Notes under the pieces: model-generated
What the model was told of the DNA's origin: nothing
Seen by the model: the letters and a program-made list of their open reading frames with translations, nothing else
Databases searched by the model: none
NCBI RefSeq assembly: GCF_002250505.1
Contig: NZ_NJGY01000001.1
Coordinates: 1,805,968-1,869,967 of the forward strand
DNA length: 64,000 nucleotides
Direction of reading: 5' to 3'
Source: Janthinobacterium sp. PC23-8
GTDB taxonomy: Bacteria; Pseudomonadota; Gammaproteobacteria; Burkholderiales; Burkholderiaceae_D
Program-made: the position numbers and the translations under genes
In this document: positions 18,462 to 27,311 of the stretch, one piece after another
Layout: each line of letters opens with the position of its first letter
Numbering within the stretch: position 1 is the stretch's first letter

Positions 18462-18968
18462 ATGACCCCACCCGAGCAAGACGCGCCCGCCGGCGCACTG
18501 ACCCACTTCGACGCCACCGGCCAGGCCCATATGGTCGACGTCGGCGGCAAGGACGACACGCGCCGCAGCGCCGTGGCGGCCGGCACCATCCGCATGCAGC
18601 CGGCGACCCTGGCCATCATTGTCAAAGGCAACGCCAGGAAGGGCGACGTGCTGGGCATTGCCCGCATCGCCGCCATCATGGGCGCCAAGCGCACCAGCGA
18701 CCTGATTCCCCTGTGCCACCCCTTGGCGATCACGCGCGTGACAGTCGACTTCGACATCGACGAAGCCGCCAGCAGCGTCCATTGCCGCGCCCAGGTCGAC
18801 ACGACCGGCAAAACCGGCGTGGAAATGGAGGCGCTCACATCAGTGCAGATAGGCCTGTTGACCATCTACGACATGTGCAAGGCGGTCGATCGCGGCATGG
18901 TCATGACCGATGTGCGGGTGCTGGAAAAGCATGGCGGCAAGTCAGGCGACTGGACGGCTGCCTTGTAA
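18462..18968 (+). CDS. moaC: Cyclic pyranopterin monophosphate synthase
   Basis: Second enzyme of molybdenum-cofactor synthesis; works with MoaA to turn GTP into cPMP. The 168 residues hold [20 protein letters not shown] near the start, [15 protein letters not shown] with catalytic Lys and His, and [12 protein letters not shown], all family hallmarks. The ATG at 18462 (MTPPEQD) is chosen over 18408 because a TATAAT box lies between them. No other mo-gene is near. The last 27 bases overlap the 3' end of the convergent membrane-protein gene. Confidence 0.93.
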   Translation: MTPPEQDAPAGALTHFDATGQAHMVDVGGKDDTRRSAVAAGTIRMQPATLAIIVKGNARKGDVLGIARIAAIMGAKRTSDLIPLCHPLAITRVTVDFDIDEAASSVHCRAQVDTTGKTGVEMEALTSVQIGLLTIYDMCKAVDRGMVMTDVRVLEKHGGKSGDWTAAL

Positions 18969-19325
18969 GCGCAGCGCATTGAGCAGCCACCCGGCACACC
19001 CCAGGCACAGCACAATAATCGCCATCGACAGCGGCAAGTGAAACTGTTCCAGCCCCGCCAGCGCAAAGCCGGCGTGGATCACGAAAGTGGCCACGCCCAG
19101 CGCGGCGCAGATGCCCGCGTACAGGCGCGCGCGCGGCAACGCCAGCAGCACCTGGCGGTAGCCGGCCAGCACCACGGCGATGGCCGCCAGGTTGAACACC
19201 AGGAAACCCTGCACGCCGCCCGGCAAGTAAAACATTTCCCATTCGCGCCAGTAGGCGGCGTCGATCTGATGCAGGATCAGGCATAACATGGTCCAGAAAT
19301 AGCTGCGCGCCATGGCGTCTTTCAT
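18942..19325 (-). CDS. Small four-helix membrane protein, unknown function
   Basis: About 127 residues if started at the ATG at 19325 ([10 protein letters not shown]), or 123 residues from the ATG at 19313. There are four hydrophobic segments (around [55 protein letters not shown] and the C-terminal [17 protein letters not shown]). The motif [18 protein letters not shown] near the N-terminus is shared by an uncharacterised family of small membrane proteins. The longer open frame to 19445 has no supporting features. Its end overlaps moaC by 27 bases on the other strand. Confidence 0.7.
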   Translation of the reverse strand: MKDAMARSYFWTMLCLILHQIDAAYWREWEMFYLPGGVQGFLVFNLAAIAVVLAGYRQVLLALPRARLYAGICAALGVATFVIHAGFALAGLEQFHLPLSMAIIVLCLGCAGWLLNALRLQGSRPVA

Positions 19326-19383
19326 GATGATTAATATTGTCCGATTGTAAAACAAAGCGGGCAAGCTGTCGGCGCTTTTTGCG

Positions 19384-19848
19384 TCACAACGCGGCCACGG
19401 CCGTCGCAATATTGTTGCGCAAGATGGCCTGCTTGGCCGCCTCATTGGTGACCGTGGTGCTGTTGAACCAGGTCAGGCTGCTGCTGCCTTTACGCAGTTC
19501 CATGGTGATGGTCTGGCCGCCGATGCCGGTGCCCAGATCGGGCGCCAGGGTCAGGGTGATATTGCCATCGGCCACGCCGGCGCTGGCCACTTCGCGCGTG
19601 GCGCTAAATTGTGGAATCGAACTGGGCTTGGCTTCGGTACTGGTGCTGCAGGCGGAGGCCTCGCCGCCATTTTCCTGCACGCACAAGGCGACCGCCGTTT
19701 TCAACGGCGCGGCCGCCGCCAGCACATTGCTGACCTTGGCCCGCATCGTGTAGTCGCTGTATTGCGGGATGGCCACGGCCGCCAGGATGCCGGCGATCGC
19801 CACCACGATCATCAGTTCTATCAGGGTAAATCCGGACTGCGCGCGCAT
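19384..19848 (-). CDS. pilA: Type IV major pilin-like protein
   Basis: A 154-residue type IVa pilin. The short leader MRAQSG is followed by the prepilin peptidase site G-FTLIE (glycine before Phe, Glu at +5), then the hydrophobic helix [21 protein letters not shown] typical of PilA; a globular domain follows. Two cysteines lie only about 15 residues apart just after the helix (ALC...SAC), unlike the C-terminal disulfide loop of classical pilins. AGGAGG stands shortly before the ATG. The gene is isolated: no pilus assembly genes are nearby, so it may be the main pilin located away from the pil cluster. Confidence 0.88.
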   Translation of the reverse strand: MRAQSGFTLIELMIVVAIAGILAAVAIPQYSDYTMRAKVSNVLAAAAPLKTAVALCVQENGGEASACSTSTEAKPSSIPQFSATREVASAGVADGNITLTLAPDLGTGIGGQTITMELRKGSSSLTWFNSTTVTNEAAKQAILRNNIATAVAAL

Positions 19849-20014
19849 GGTTGCCTCCTGTTGTCGAATGCTCACCGGAGGAAAAGTGCAAGCGCCATGC
19901 CAGCGCCGCGCACGGGCCAGGCCAGCGACAACGGCAAGAAAAACGACGCGGCGCGTCCTGCTTGCGACCACCGCCGTCGCCACGCGACCAGAAGGGCCGT
20001 GGCCGCCAGACAAT

Positions 20015-20038
20015 AAAAAAAGGAGCCGAAGCTCCTTT
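20015..20038 (-). terminator. Rho-independent terminator of sucCD
   Basis: On the minus strand AGGAGC-TTCG-GCTCCT is followed by seven T, 26 bases past the sucD stop. The TTCG tetraloop and T tract make it a strong intrinsic terminator. The rest of 19849-20014 is the pilin leader region; nothing more was seen. Confidence 0.9.
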
Positions 20039-20063
20039 CTTGTACTGCATCAAACCGGCTGTA

Positions 20064-20945
20064 TTACAGCATGGCTTTCAGCAGACGCGCCATTTCCGAC
20101 GGGTTTTTGGTGACGGTGATGCCGCACGCTTCCATGATTTCCAGCTTGGCTTGTGCCGTGTCGGCGCCGCCCGAGATCAGCGCGCCGGCGTGGCCCATGC
20201 GCTTGCCTGGAGGCGCGGTGACGCCGGCGATAAAGCCGACCACCGGTTTTTTCATGTTGTCCTTGATCCAATAGGCGGCATTGGCTTCGTCAGGACCGCC
20301 GATTTCGCCGATCATGATGACCGCGTCGGTATCCGGATCGTCGTTGAACATCTTCATGATGTCGATGTGCTTGAGGCCGTTGATCGGGTCGCCGCCGATG
20401 CCGACTGCCGACGATTGGCCCAGGCCCAGTGCGGTCAATTGAGCAACTGCTTCATAGGTCAGGGTACCCGAACGCGAGACCACGCCGATGCGGCCCTTTT
20501 TATGGATGTGGCCTGGCATGATGCCGATCTTGATTTCGTCCGGCGTGATCAGGCCTGGGCAGTTAGGGCCCAGCAGCAGCGTTTTGCTGCCCGACTTGGC
20601 CATGCGGTCTTTCAAAGCCATCATGTCGCGCACGGGAATGCCTTCGGTGATGCAAATGGCCAGATCCATTTCAGCTTCGACCGCTTCCCAGATCGCCGCT
20701 GCCGCGCCTGCTGGCGGCACGTAGATCACGGAAACGTTGGCGCCGGTTTCTTTTTTCGCTTCGGTGACGTTGGCGAAAATAGGAATGCCTTCGAAGTCTT
20801 CGCCGGCTTTCTTCGGGTTCACGCCTGCCACGAAGGCGGCTTTGCCGTTCGCGTAGTCGCGGCAACCGCGGGTGTGGAACTGGCCGGTCTTGCCGGTGAT
20901 CCCTTGGGTAACGACTTTGGTATCTTTATTGATCAGAATGGACAT
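20064..20945 (-). CDS. sucD: Succinyl-CoA synthetase, alpha subunit
   Basis: With SucC interconverts succinyl-CoA and succinate with substrate-level phosphorylation in the TCA cycle. The 293 residues carry the CoA-binding Rossmann start [37 protein letters not shown] and GHAGALI with the phosphorylated His at about residue 252. The gene follows sucC after 13 bases and is closed by a clear terminator, so sucCD forms a two-gene operon separate from other TCA genes. Confidence 0.97.
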   Translation of the reverse strand: MSILINKDTKVVTQGITGKTGQFHTRGCRDYANGKAAFVAGVNPKKAGEDFEGIPIFANVTEAKKETGANVSVIYVPPAGAAAAIWEAVEAEMDLAICITEGIPVRDMMALKDRMAKSGSKTLLLGPNCPGLITPDEIKIGIMPGHIHKKGRIGVVSRSGTLTYEAVAQLTALGLGQSSAVGIGGDPINGLKHIDIMKMFNDDPDTDAVIMIGEIGGPDEANAAYWIKDNMKKPVVGFIAGVTAPPGKRMGHAGALISGGADTAQAKLEIMEACGITVTKNPSEMARLLKAML

Positions 20946-20958
20946 GTTGATTCCTTAA

Positions 20959-22128
20959 TTAAGCTTGACCGGCAGCAGCGGCAACGACGCTCTTGGCTGC
21001 ATCTTCCATGGTGTCGGCTGCGATGATAGGCAGACCGGAATCGGCCAGCATCTTTTTGCCCAGGTCTTCGTTGGTGCCCTTCATGCGCACCACCAGCGGC
21101 ACGTTCAGCGAAACGGCTTTCACTGCGGCGATGACGCCTTCGGCGATCACGTCGCAACGCATGATGCCGCCGAAAATGTTCACCAGGATGGCTTTCAGGC
21201 TCGGGTTTTTCAGCATGATCTTGAACGCTTCGGTGACTTTTTCTGCCGTGGCGCCGCCGCCGACGTCCAGGAAGTTGGCTGGCTCGCCGCCGAACAGTTT
21301 GATGGTGTCCATGGTGGCCATGGCCAGGCCGGCGCCGTTGACCAGGCAACCGATGTTGCCGTCGAGCGAAATGTAAGCCAGGTCGAATTTCGACGCTTCG
21401 ATTTCAGCCGGATCTTCTTCGTCCAGGTCGCGCAGGGCGACGATTTCCGGATGGCGGAACAGTGCGTTCGGGTCGAAGTTGAACTTGGCGTCCAGGGCGA
21501 TGACCTTGCCGCTGCCGGTAACGATCAGCGGGTTGATTTCGGCCAGCGAGCAGTCGGTTTCCCAGTAGGCTTTGTACAGGCCTTGCAGGTTGACACGGGC
21601 GTCAACGATGGAACCGGCAGGCACGCCGATTTTGGTCGCGATGTCGTCTGCCTGGGCATCGGTCAGGCCGACGCTTGGCTCGATGGTAACGTGGTGGATT
21701 TTTTCAGGGTGGCTCTCGGCCACTTCTTCGATGTCCATGCCGCCTTCGGACGACGCCATCAGGACGATTTTCTGGGTAACGCGGTCGGTGACCAGCGACA
21801 CGTACAGTTCCTGTTTGATGTCGGCGCCTTCTTCCACCAGCAGGCGGTTGACTTTCTGGCCTTCGGCGCTGGTCTGGTGCGTGATCAGCTGCATGCCCAT
21901 GATCTGGTCAGCATATTCTTTGACCTGTTCGATCGATTTTGCCACTTTCACGCCGCCGCCCTTGCCGCGGCCACCAGCGTGGATCTGCGCCTTGACAACC
22001 CATACCGGGCCGCCCAGGGTTTGCGCAGCCTTGACGGCTTCGTCGACGGACATGCACGCAATGCCGCGCGGTACCGTCACTCCGTGCTGCCGGAGGATTT
22101 CTTTGGCTTGATACTCATGGATTTTCAT
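20959..22128 (-). CDS. sucC: Succinyl-CoA synthetase, beta subunit
   Basis: The ATP-grasp partner of SucD; it binds the nucleotide and succinate. The 389 residues start with [17 protein letters not shown], a family hallmark, and include [18 protein letters not shown] (nucleotide binding), [23 protein letters not shown] (succinate loop) and [11 protein letters not shown]. The length is normal. No promoter was assigned in the 76-base upstream gap. Confidence 0.97.
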   Translation of the reverse strand: MKIHEYQAKEILRQHGVTVPRGIACMSVDEAVKAAQTLGGPVWVVKAQIHAGGRGKGGGVKVAKSIEQVKEYADQIMGMQLITHQTSAEGQKVNRLLVEEGADIKQELYVSLVTDRVTQKIVLMASSEGGMDIEEVAESHPEKIHHVTIEPSVGLTDAQADDIATKIGVPAGSIVDARVNLQGLYKAYWETDCSLAEINPLIVTGSGKVIALDAKFNFDPNALFRHPEIVALRDLDEEDPAEIEASKFDLAYISLDGNIGCLVNGAGLAMATMDTIKLFGGEPANFLDVGGGATAEKVTEAFKIMLKNPSLKAILVNIFGGIMRCDVIAEGVIAAVKAVSLNVPLVVRMKGTNEDLGKKMLADSGLPIIAADTMEDAAKSVVAAAAGQA

Positions 22129-22204
22129 GCTGGCTTCCCTTCTGATACTGATTTGTAAAAATACGGTTAGTGGTGCAAAAAAAACAGGAAAAACAGCGCC
22201 GGGG

Positions 22205-22765
22205 TCACACCTTGGCTACCCAGCGCGGGTAATACCGTGCAACCGCCCCGCCATCGGTGCGCAGGGCATGGCATTTGTCGAGTTGAAACGGCTTTTCATG
22301 CGGCAAATCAGCATTCGCACCGTCGCGGGTCGACCAGACATCGCCGGCAAATGCCTGAACCGTCGCAGTCGGCAAGACTTGCGCCAGTTCGGTCAAATGG
22401 GTGCAGCCGGCGATTCCCGCCAGGCGCTGTTTCAAGTCGCGGCGGAAATTCTTCAATAAATTCAAACCGATCAGTTCCCTGTAAGCGGGGCCGATGGTAT
22501 CGCAAAAGCCGGGATAGGGCACGGCATCGGAGGCGGCTTCGGCCTCGACAATGGTCAGCGTGCGATCGACGGTAATGCGTAAATGGAGGTCGTGCAGGGG
22601 AGCGCCGGCGGGTCGCGGGCCGGAGGCGAGGCTGACGTCGAACGATTTGATGTCGGTAATGTGCGCGTCGATATCCCACAGGCCGTCGTCGCGCACATAC
22701 GCTTGGACGTCGATAACGCGGGAGTGCCGTAAGGCGCGCCGGGAAACGGGAGTTGACAGGGGCAT
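22205..22765 (-). CDS. DUF2889 family protein
   Basis: A 186-residue cytosolic protein. Near the start it has [29 protein letters not shown], then [14 protein letters not shown] and [14 protein letters not shown], the pattern of DUF2889 proteins, found widely in beta- and gammaproteobacteria but without a known function. The ATG at 22765 fits the family start; the frame stays open upstream to 22912. A TATAAT box lies at 22945-22950 (minus strand) about 180 bases upstream, so an N-terminal extension cannot be excluded. The 284-base gap to the next gene holds this box and a short TCATTCG/CGAATGA dyad at 22977-22995 and nothing else that I can see. Confidence 0.75.
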   Translation of the reverse strand: MPLSTPVSRRALRHSRVIDVQAYVRDDGLWDIDAHITDIKSFDVSLASGPRPAGAPLHDLHLRITVDRTLTIVEAEAASDAVPYPGFCDTIGPAYRELIGLNLLKNFRRDLKQRLAGIAGCTHLTELAQVLPTATVQAFAGDVWSTRDGANADLPHEKPFQLDKCHALRTDGGAVARYYPRWVAKV

Positions 22766-23049
22766 AGACCGATGCCGCTTGCGCGGCGTAATTAGTAAGC
22801 AGCCATGTGCATAAAGCACGCCGTTCGCAGCTTCTACGAACAGCAACCGCACCTGCGGCGCCGCAAAAACCCTAAAAGTGTAGCACATTGCGCGCAGGTT
22901 GCGCCGCAACAAAATTTTTCATGGATGAGATAAAAGGATTTCAAATTATAAATAGAAACCGGGGATTTTCAGCAAGTCATTCGATTTGCGAATGATTGAT
23001 ATCATAAAAATCACAGTCCCGCTGGCGGCATGGCCCCGGTCAGACGGTG

Positions 23050-24588
23050 CTAATCGGCGACGCCCAGCGCTTGCAGAATCGGCAGCACAGTGACGCAGAA
23101 GCTTTCCGCATGCTTGCTCAGTTCGGCCAGATTATCCTCTTCGCTGGTCAGCGCCACGCCATTGCGCATCATCGTTTGCTGCAGTGCACGGAAAAGCGGC
23201 CAGGCAAAACCGACCCAGGCCTCGGGCGTCGCGTGTCCTTCCAGCCGGGCCAGCAGGAATAACTGTTGCAAATGAAACACACCAACACCGCCGCCCGTCA
23301 CCGGACTGGCCAGCGCGGCCAGGTCGGTGCGCCCCAGTGCTTTTTCCAGCAGATACCGGTTCAGCCTGGCCGTGGCCGGCCTGGCCAGCGCGATCGCCGC
23401 ATCGTCCTGCACTGGCGCAATGCAGGATTTATGCGCCAGCACCAGCAGCATCTGCAGCAAACTACCGAGCTCGGCCACCTTCTCCGGCAGGCGCTGCTGC
23501 AGTTCGCCGATGCTGTGCGGCTGGTAGTCACCGAGCAATGCCAGCAGCGGTGCATAGCTGTCGCGGTCCATCTCGGCTTCGCCCAGGGCGCCCGTCACTT
23601 TCATGCTGATCTGCTCAAGCGGCGCGACCAGCAGGATGCGCACGGCGCGCAAGGCGGTCGCCTGTTCATGGGCATTGAGCCGGCGGCTGCCCTTGACCCA
23701 GTAATCCTGGCGGAACTGGCGGTTGACCATGAAGTCGGTGGTGGTTTCGCGGAAGGTGGCGTCGGGAATCTGCGCCAGGAAATCGAGCTGTTCGGGCAAC
23801 AGGTTCAGCAGCGGCACGTGGTCGGGATAGGCGGCCGACCCGGCGAAGTCGAGCTTGGCGGCGGCCAGCACCGGCCTGATGGCCGCGAACGACACCGTAT
23901 GCCAGTAATGATTGAAATACTCGTGCGACAGGTAATTCGGATCCTGCTCGCCGAGCTGCTGCAGCCGCACGGCGATGGTGGGATTGGCCTGCAGGTAGCG
24001 CGGCTTGGTTTCCATCATGCGGTTGACAAAGGACAGCGCGCTGCTCACGCGCGCCAGGGAATCCTGGCCCGGGGCGCTCAGCACGCGGCTGTGCTGCTCC
24101 ATCAGGTCACGGATCGGCGCCATCGCCGCCCAGCCCGCCTGCGTGTTGTAGCTGATGTACAGCACGCCACCGGGCTTGAGCTTGCGCGCCAGGAAGTCGC
24201 AGATATGTGCGTGGTTTTCCGGCGAAATCCAGCTCCAGATGCCGTGCAGGGCGATAAAATCGAAGTCGGGCAGGTCGGCGCGCGTGCAAAACTCCTGGAA
24301 CGACTGCTCGGACAGCACGGCGCCGTTGCCCGACACCTCGGCCAGTTCCTGCGCAAAAGCGGTCTGGGCCGGATTGAAGTCATTGCCATACCAGCGCGTG
24401 CCGGACGCCGCCGCATGGATATTGACGCTCATGCCCTGGCCAAAACCGAGCTCGCATGCGGTGCCGACCTTGGGCGGCTGCACCCCCCAGTTCAGCAGCA
24501 GCAGCTGCGTGCGCAGCGGGTTCAATTCCGTGTAATAGCCGTACGTGTATGCGGTTTCGGCCGTGTAGCCGGCATGCCAGTTGCTCAT
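23050..24588 (-). CDS. SAM-dependent methyltransferase with methyltransferase regulatory domain
   Basis: About 512 residues. The N-terminal half is a class I methyltransferase: TAYTYGYYTELNPLRTQ, then the SAM loop CELGFGQGMSVNIHAAA near residues 45-61 and GNDFNPAQ.AFAQ. The middle and C-terminal half resemble the 'predicted methyltransferase regulatory' domain that accompanies such enzymes in bacteria. The target is unknown; neighbours (recX, DUF2889) give no hint. The ATG at 24588 fits the family start, with GGGA nearby as a weak Shine-Dalgarno. The open frame continues upstream to 24819 into recX and was not used. Confidence 0.8.
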   Translation of the reverse strand: MSNWHAGYTAETAYTYGYYTELNPLRTQLLLLNWGVQPPKVGTACELGFGQGMSVNIHAAASGTRWYGNDFNPAQTAFAQELAEVSGNGAVLSEQSFQEFCTRADLPDFDFIALHGIWSWISPENHAHICDFLARKLKPGGVLYISYNTQAGWAAMAPIRDLMEQHSRVLSAPGQDSLARVSSALSFVNRMMETKPRYLQANPTIAVRLQQLGEQDPNYLSHEYFNHYWHTVSFAAIRPVLAAAKLDFAGSAAYPDHVPLLNLLPEQLDFLAQIPDATFRETTTDFMVNRQFRQDYWVKGSRRLNAHEQATALRAVRILLVAPLEQISMKVTGALGEAEMDRDSYAPLLALLGDYQPHSIGELQQRLPEKVAELGSLLQMLLVLAHKSCIAPVQDDAAIALARPATARLNRYLLEKALGRTDLAALASPVTGGGVGVFHLQQLFLLARLEGHATPEAWVGFAWPLFRALQQTMMRNGVALTSEEDNLAELSKHAESFCVTVLPILQALGVAD

Positions 24589-24680
24589 CAGGTGTCCCGT
24601 ATCGAAGGTAAACAGCGCCAGTGCGCCCATGCGCCACCGCGCATGGGCAGAATAACTGATCCTTGCCTGCAAGGTAACAA

Positions 24681-25139
24681 TTATTGATCGTCGTCCGGGT
24701 CCAGGCCTTTCAGGGCCACTTGCACGGCGCGCTGGGAAAAGCCGCGCTGCATCAGGAAACGCATCTGCTTGTTGCGCTGTTCGGCGTCCTGCGCCACGGT
24801 GCCGAACTTGCGGCGCCATACTTCGCAGGCACGTTCGGCCTCGCCTTCGGCCAGGCCGGCCTTGAGTTCATGCAAGGCTTCGCCCTGTATGCCATGGCTT
24901 TGCAGTTCGGCCATGATGCGGCTGTTGCCGAAGCGGGCCGAGCGGCGATGGATCAGCGACTCGGAAAAGCGTTCCTGCGACAGCCAATTGGCCTGCTCCA
25001 GGCTGTCGAGCAAGGCTTCCACGTCGTCGCCCTCCTGCGCATGGCGCTGCAGCTTGCGGCGCAACTCCATGCGGCTGTGTTCGCGCATCGACAGAAAGCG
25101 CAAGGCCCTGCCCTTCAGGCTCAATTGCACTCTGGCCAT
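24681..25139 (-). CDS. recX: Regulatory protein RecX
   Basis: RecX binds RecA filaments and limits their extension. The 152 residues hold the three-helix repeats of the family: [42 protein letters not shown] and [19 protein letters not shown] at the C-terminus. It lies 124 bases after recA, the usual partner, with a hairpin between them that probably lowers its expression relative to recA. Confidence 0.93.
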   Translation of the reverse strand: MARVQLSLKGRALRFLSMREHSRMELRRKLQRHAQEGDDVEALLDSLEQANWLSQERFSESLIHRRSARFGNSRIMAELQSHGIQGEALHELKAGLAEGEAERACEVWRRKFGTVAQDAEQRNKQMRFLMQRGFSQRAVQVALKGLDPDDDQ

Positions 25140-25193
25140 ACCCCCACCTTGTCTTTCATTTCACGCATTGCCCGATCACACCACACAAACACA

Positions 25194-25227
25194 ATCGCCG
25201 CCCGGCGCAACAGCGCGGGACGGCGAT
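25194..25227 (-). terminator. Imperfect long hairpin between recA and recX
   Basis: ATCGCCG pairs with CGGCGAT, continuing with interruptions to a GCGC-AACA-GCGC tip. It stands 37 bases past the recA stop and is followed only by a loose T/G tract. A leaky terminator between recA and recX is known in other bacteria, so partial read-through into recX is likely. Confidence 0.5.
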
Positions 25228-25263
25228 CGGAGCCCTATCTTGCGGCAAGCCGCTTTAGCAACT

Positions 25264-26385
25264 TTACTCGGCGGCCTTGGCTGCTTCTGCGGCCTTGGCA
25301 GCCTTGTCGGCGGCCTTGTCGGCGGCTTTATCGGCTTTTTCAGGCTTCTCACCGGCCAGCGGCGGCAGTTCGCGCACGCCCAGCGAGGCGCGCACCTTGT
25401 TTTCGATTTCACGCGCCAGCGCCGGGCGCTCTTGCAGGAAGGCGCGCGCGTTGTCCTTGCCCTGGCCGATGCGCTCGCCATTGTAGCTGTACCAGGAACC
25501 GGATTTTTCAACGATCTTGGCATCCGAACCGAGATCGAGGATTTCGCCTTCGCGCGAGGTGCCGGCACCGTACAGGATGTCGAAGTGCGCTTCCTTGAAC
25601 GGTGGCGCGATCTTGTTCTTGACGACCTTGACCTTGGTTTCGTTGCCGATCACTTCGTCGCCCGACTTGATCGAGCCGGTGCGGCGGATGTCCAGGCGCA
25701 CGGAGGCGTAAAATTTCAGCGCATTGCCGCCGGTAGTCGTTTCCGGGCTGCCGAACATCACGCCGATCTTCATGCGGATCTGGTTGATGAAAATGACCAG
25801 GGTATTGGTGCGGTTGATCGAGCCGGTCAGCTTGCGCAGCGCCTGCGACATCAAGCGCGCCTGCAGGCCTGGCAAGGAGTCGCCCATGTCGCCTTCGATC
25901 TCGGCGCGTGGCGTCAGGGCCGCCACCGAGTCGATCACGACCAGGTCGACGCTGCCCGAACGCACGAGGGCGTCGCAAATTTCCAGCGCCTGCTCGCCCG
26001 TATCCGGTTGCGAGATCAGCAGTTCGTGCAGGTTCACGCCCAGCTTCTGGGCGTAGCCGACGTCGAGCGCGTGCTCGGCGTCGATAAAGGCGCAGGTGCC
26101 GCCCAGTTTTTGCATCTCGGCGATGGTTTGCAAGGTCAGCGTGGTTTTACCCGACGACTCGGGACCGTAGATTTCCACCACGCGGCCGCGCGGCAAGCCG
26201 CCCACGCCCAGCGCGATATCGAGGCCGAGCGAACCGGTCGACACGACTTGCACTTCTTCGATCGGTGCGCTGGCGTCCATGCGCATGACCGAACCTTTGC
26301 CAAACTGCTTCTCGATCTGTGCCAGCGCGGCGGCCAGCGCCTTGGCTTTTTCCGATGCGGGTACTACAGCTCTTTTATCGTCCAT
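25264..26385 (-). CDS. recA: Recombinase A
   Basis: The central strand-exchange protein and co-protease for LexA. The 373 residues include [16 protein letters not shown], the Walker A loop [10 protein letters not shown], the Walker B and MAW-type region [14 protein letters not shown], loop L2 around [29 protein letters not shown], and a C-terminal domain. The tail is unusual: instead of an acidic end it runs about 25 residues of Lys/Ala repeats (AADK units), coded by short tandem DNA repeats. A LexA box precedes the gene, so it should be SOS-induced. Confidence 0.97.
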   Translation of the reverse strand: MDDKRAVVPASEKAKALAAALAQIEKQFGKGSVMRMDASAPIEEVQVVSTGSLGLDIALGVGGLPRGRVVEIYGPESSGKTTLTLQTIAEMQKLGGTCAFIDAEHALDVGYAQKLGVNLHELLISQPDTGEQALEICDALVRSGSVDLVVIDSVAALTPRAEIEGDMGDSLPGLQARLMSQALRKLTGSINRTNTLVIFINQIRMKIGVMFGSPETTTGGNALKFYASVRLDIRRTGSIKSGDEVIGNETKVKVVKNKIAPPFKEAHFDILYGAGTSREGEILDLGSDAKIVEKSGSWYSYNGERIGQGKDNARAFLQERPALAREIENKVRASLGVRELPPLAGEKPEKADKAADKAADKAAKAAEAAKAAE

Positions 26386-26454
26386 TGTGTTCTTTCAGCC
26401 CGAACTGGCGCGTAGGTGTAAAGGGGTACGGCGCAAAATGCATCACAGCCACTA

Positions 26455-26470
26455 CTGTATAAAAAAACAG
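26455..26470. promoter_or_regulatory. LexA (SOS) box of recA
   Basis: CTGTATAAAAAAACAG matches the CTGT-N8-ACAG consensus exactly and lies 70 bases upstream of the recA ATG. On the minus strand TTGCAT and TATACA flank or overlap it at 15-base spacing as a possible recA promoter, so LexA would block the -10. The gap 26386-26603 also serves the plus-strand response regulator. Confidence 0.88.
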
Positions 26471-26603
26471 TGCTTAATGCAAGCGGAACGTGCAATTGAA
26501 TTGAAACAGCTCATAACATGGCGCGTTTTTCATAAATATTCGCCACCTTGCGAAAAATAAAACACAATACACACTTCTGATGTCGCCAGCTTAGGAATCT
26601 GCC

Positions 26604-27311
26604 ATGCGTATTTTACTTGCCGAAGATGATAGCGTGCTGGCCGACGGGCTGACCCGTTCGCTGCGCCAGTCCGGCTATGCCATCGACTGCGTCAAGAATG
26701 GCCAGGAAGCCGATACGGCCCTGTCCACCCAGGAATTCGACCTGCTCATTCTCGACCTGGGGCTGCCAAAATTGAGCGGCCTGGAAGTGCTGCGCCGCCT
26801 GCGCGCCCGCGCGTCCCTGCTGCCGGTGCTGATCCTGACGGCTGCCGATTCCATTGAACAAAGAGTCAAGGGCCTCGATCTCGGTGCCGATGATTATATG
26901 GCCAAGCCCTTCGCCTTGTCCGAACTGGAGGCAAGAGTGCGCGCCCTGACCCGCCGCGGCGCCGGCGGCGGCGCCACCGTCATCAGGCACGGCCCGCTCA
27001 GCTACGACCAGGTGGGGCGCAGCGCGTATATCAACGAGCAGATGATCGACCTGTCGGCGCGCGAACTGGGCCTGCTGGAAATCCTGCTGGGCCGCACCGG
27101 CCGGCTGGTCTCGAAAGAACAACTGGTCGACCATTTGTGCGAATGGGGCGAGGAAGTGTCGAACAACGCCATCGAAGTGTATGTGCACCGGCTGCGCAAG
27201 AAGATCGAGGTCGGCGGCGTGCGCATCGCCACCGTGCGCGGCCTCGGCTATTGCCTGGAGAAATACACGGAAGCGCGCCCGCCCCTCGACGCCGGCGACG
27301 CCGGCAAGTGA
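26604..27311 (+). CDS. OmpR/PhoB-type response regulator
   Basis: A 235-residue two-domain response regulator. The receiver domain (1 to about 115) has the acidic pocket EDD at residues 7-9, phospho-acceptor Asp51 in LLILDLGLP and Lys101 in DDYMAKPFA. The C-terminal winged helix has LSARELGLLEILL and VEVYVHRLRKKI-like recognition segments and ends in VRGLGYCLEKY. The TctD/QseB subgroup is the closest match by style. Its stop overlaps the kinase start codon (GTGA), and the operon continues into a sodium:solute symporter, so it probably regulates uptake of the symporter's substrate. Confidence 0.93.
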   Translation: MRILLAEDDSVLADGLTRSLRQSGYAIDCVKNGQEADTALSTQEFDLLILDLGLPKLSGLEVLRRLRARASLLPVLILTAADSIEQRVKGLDLGADDYMAKPFALSELEARVRALTRRGAGGGATVIRHGPLSYDQVGRSAYINEQMIDLSARELGLLEILLGRTGRLVSKEQLVDHLCEWGEEVSNNAIEVYVHRLRKKIEVGGVRIATVRGLGYCLEKYTEARPPLDAGDAGK

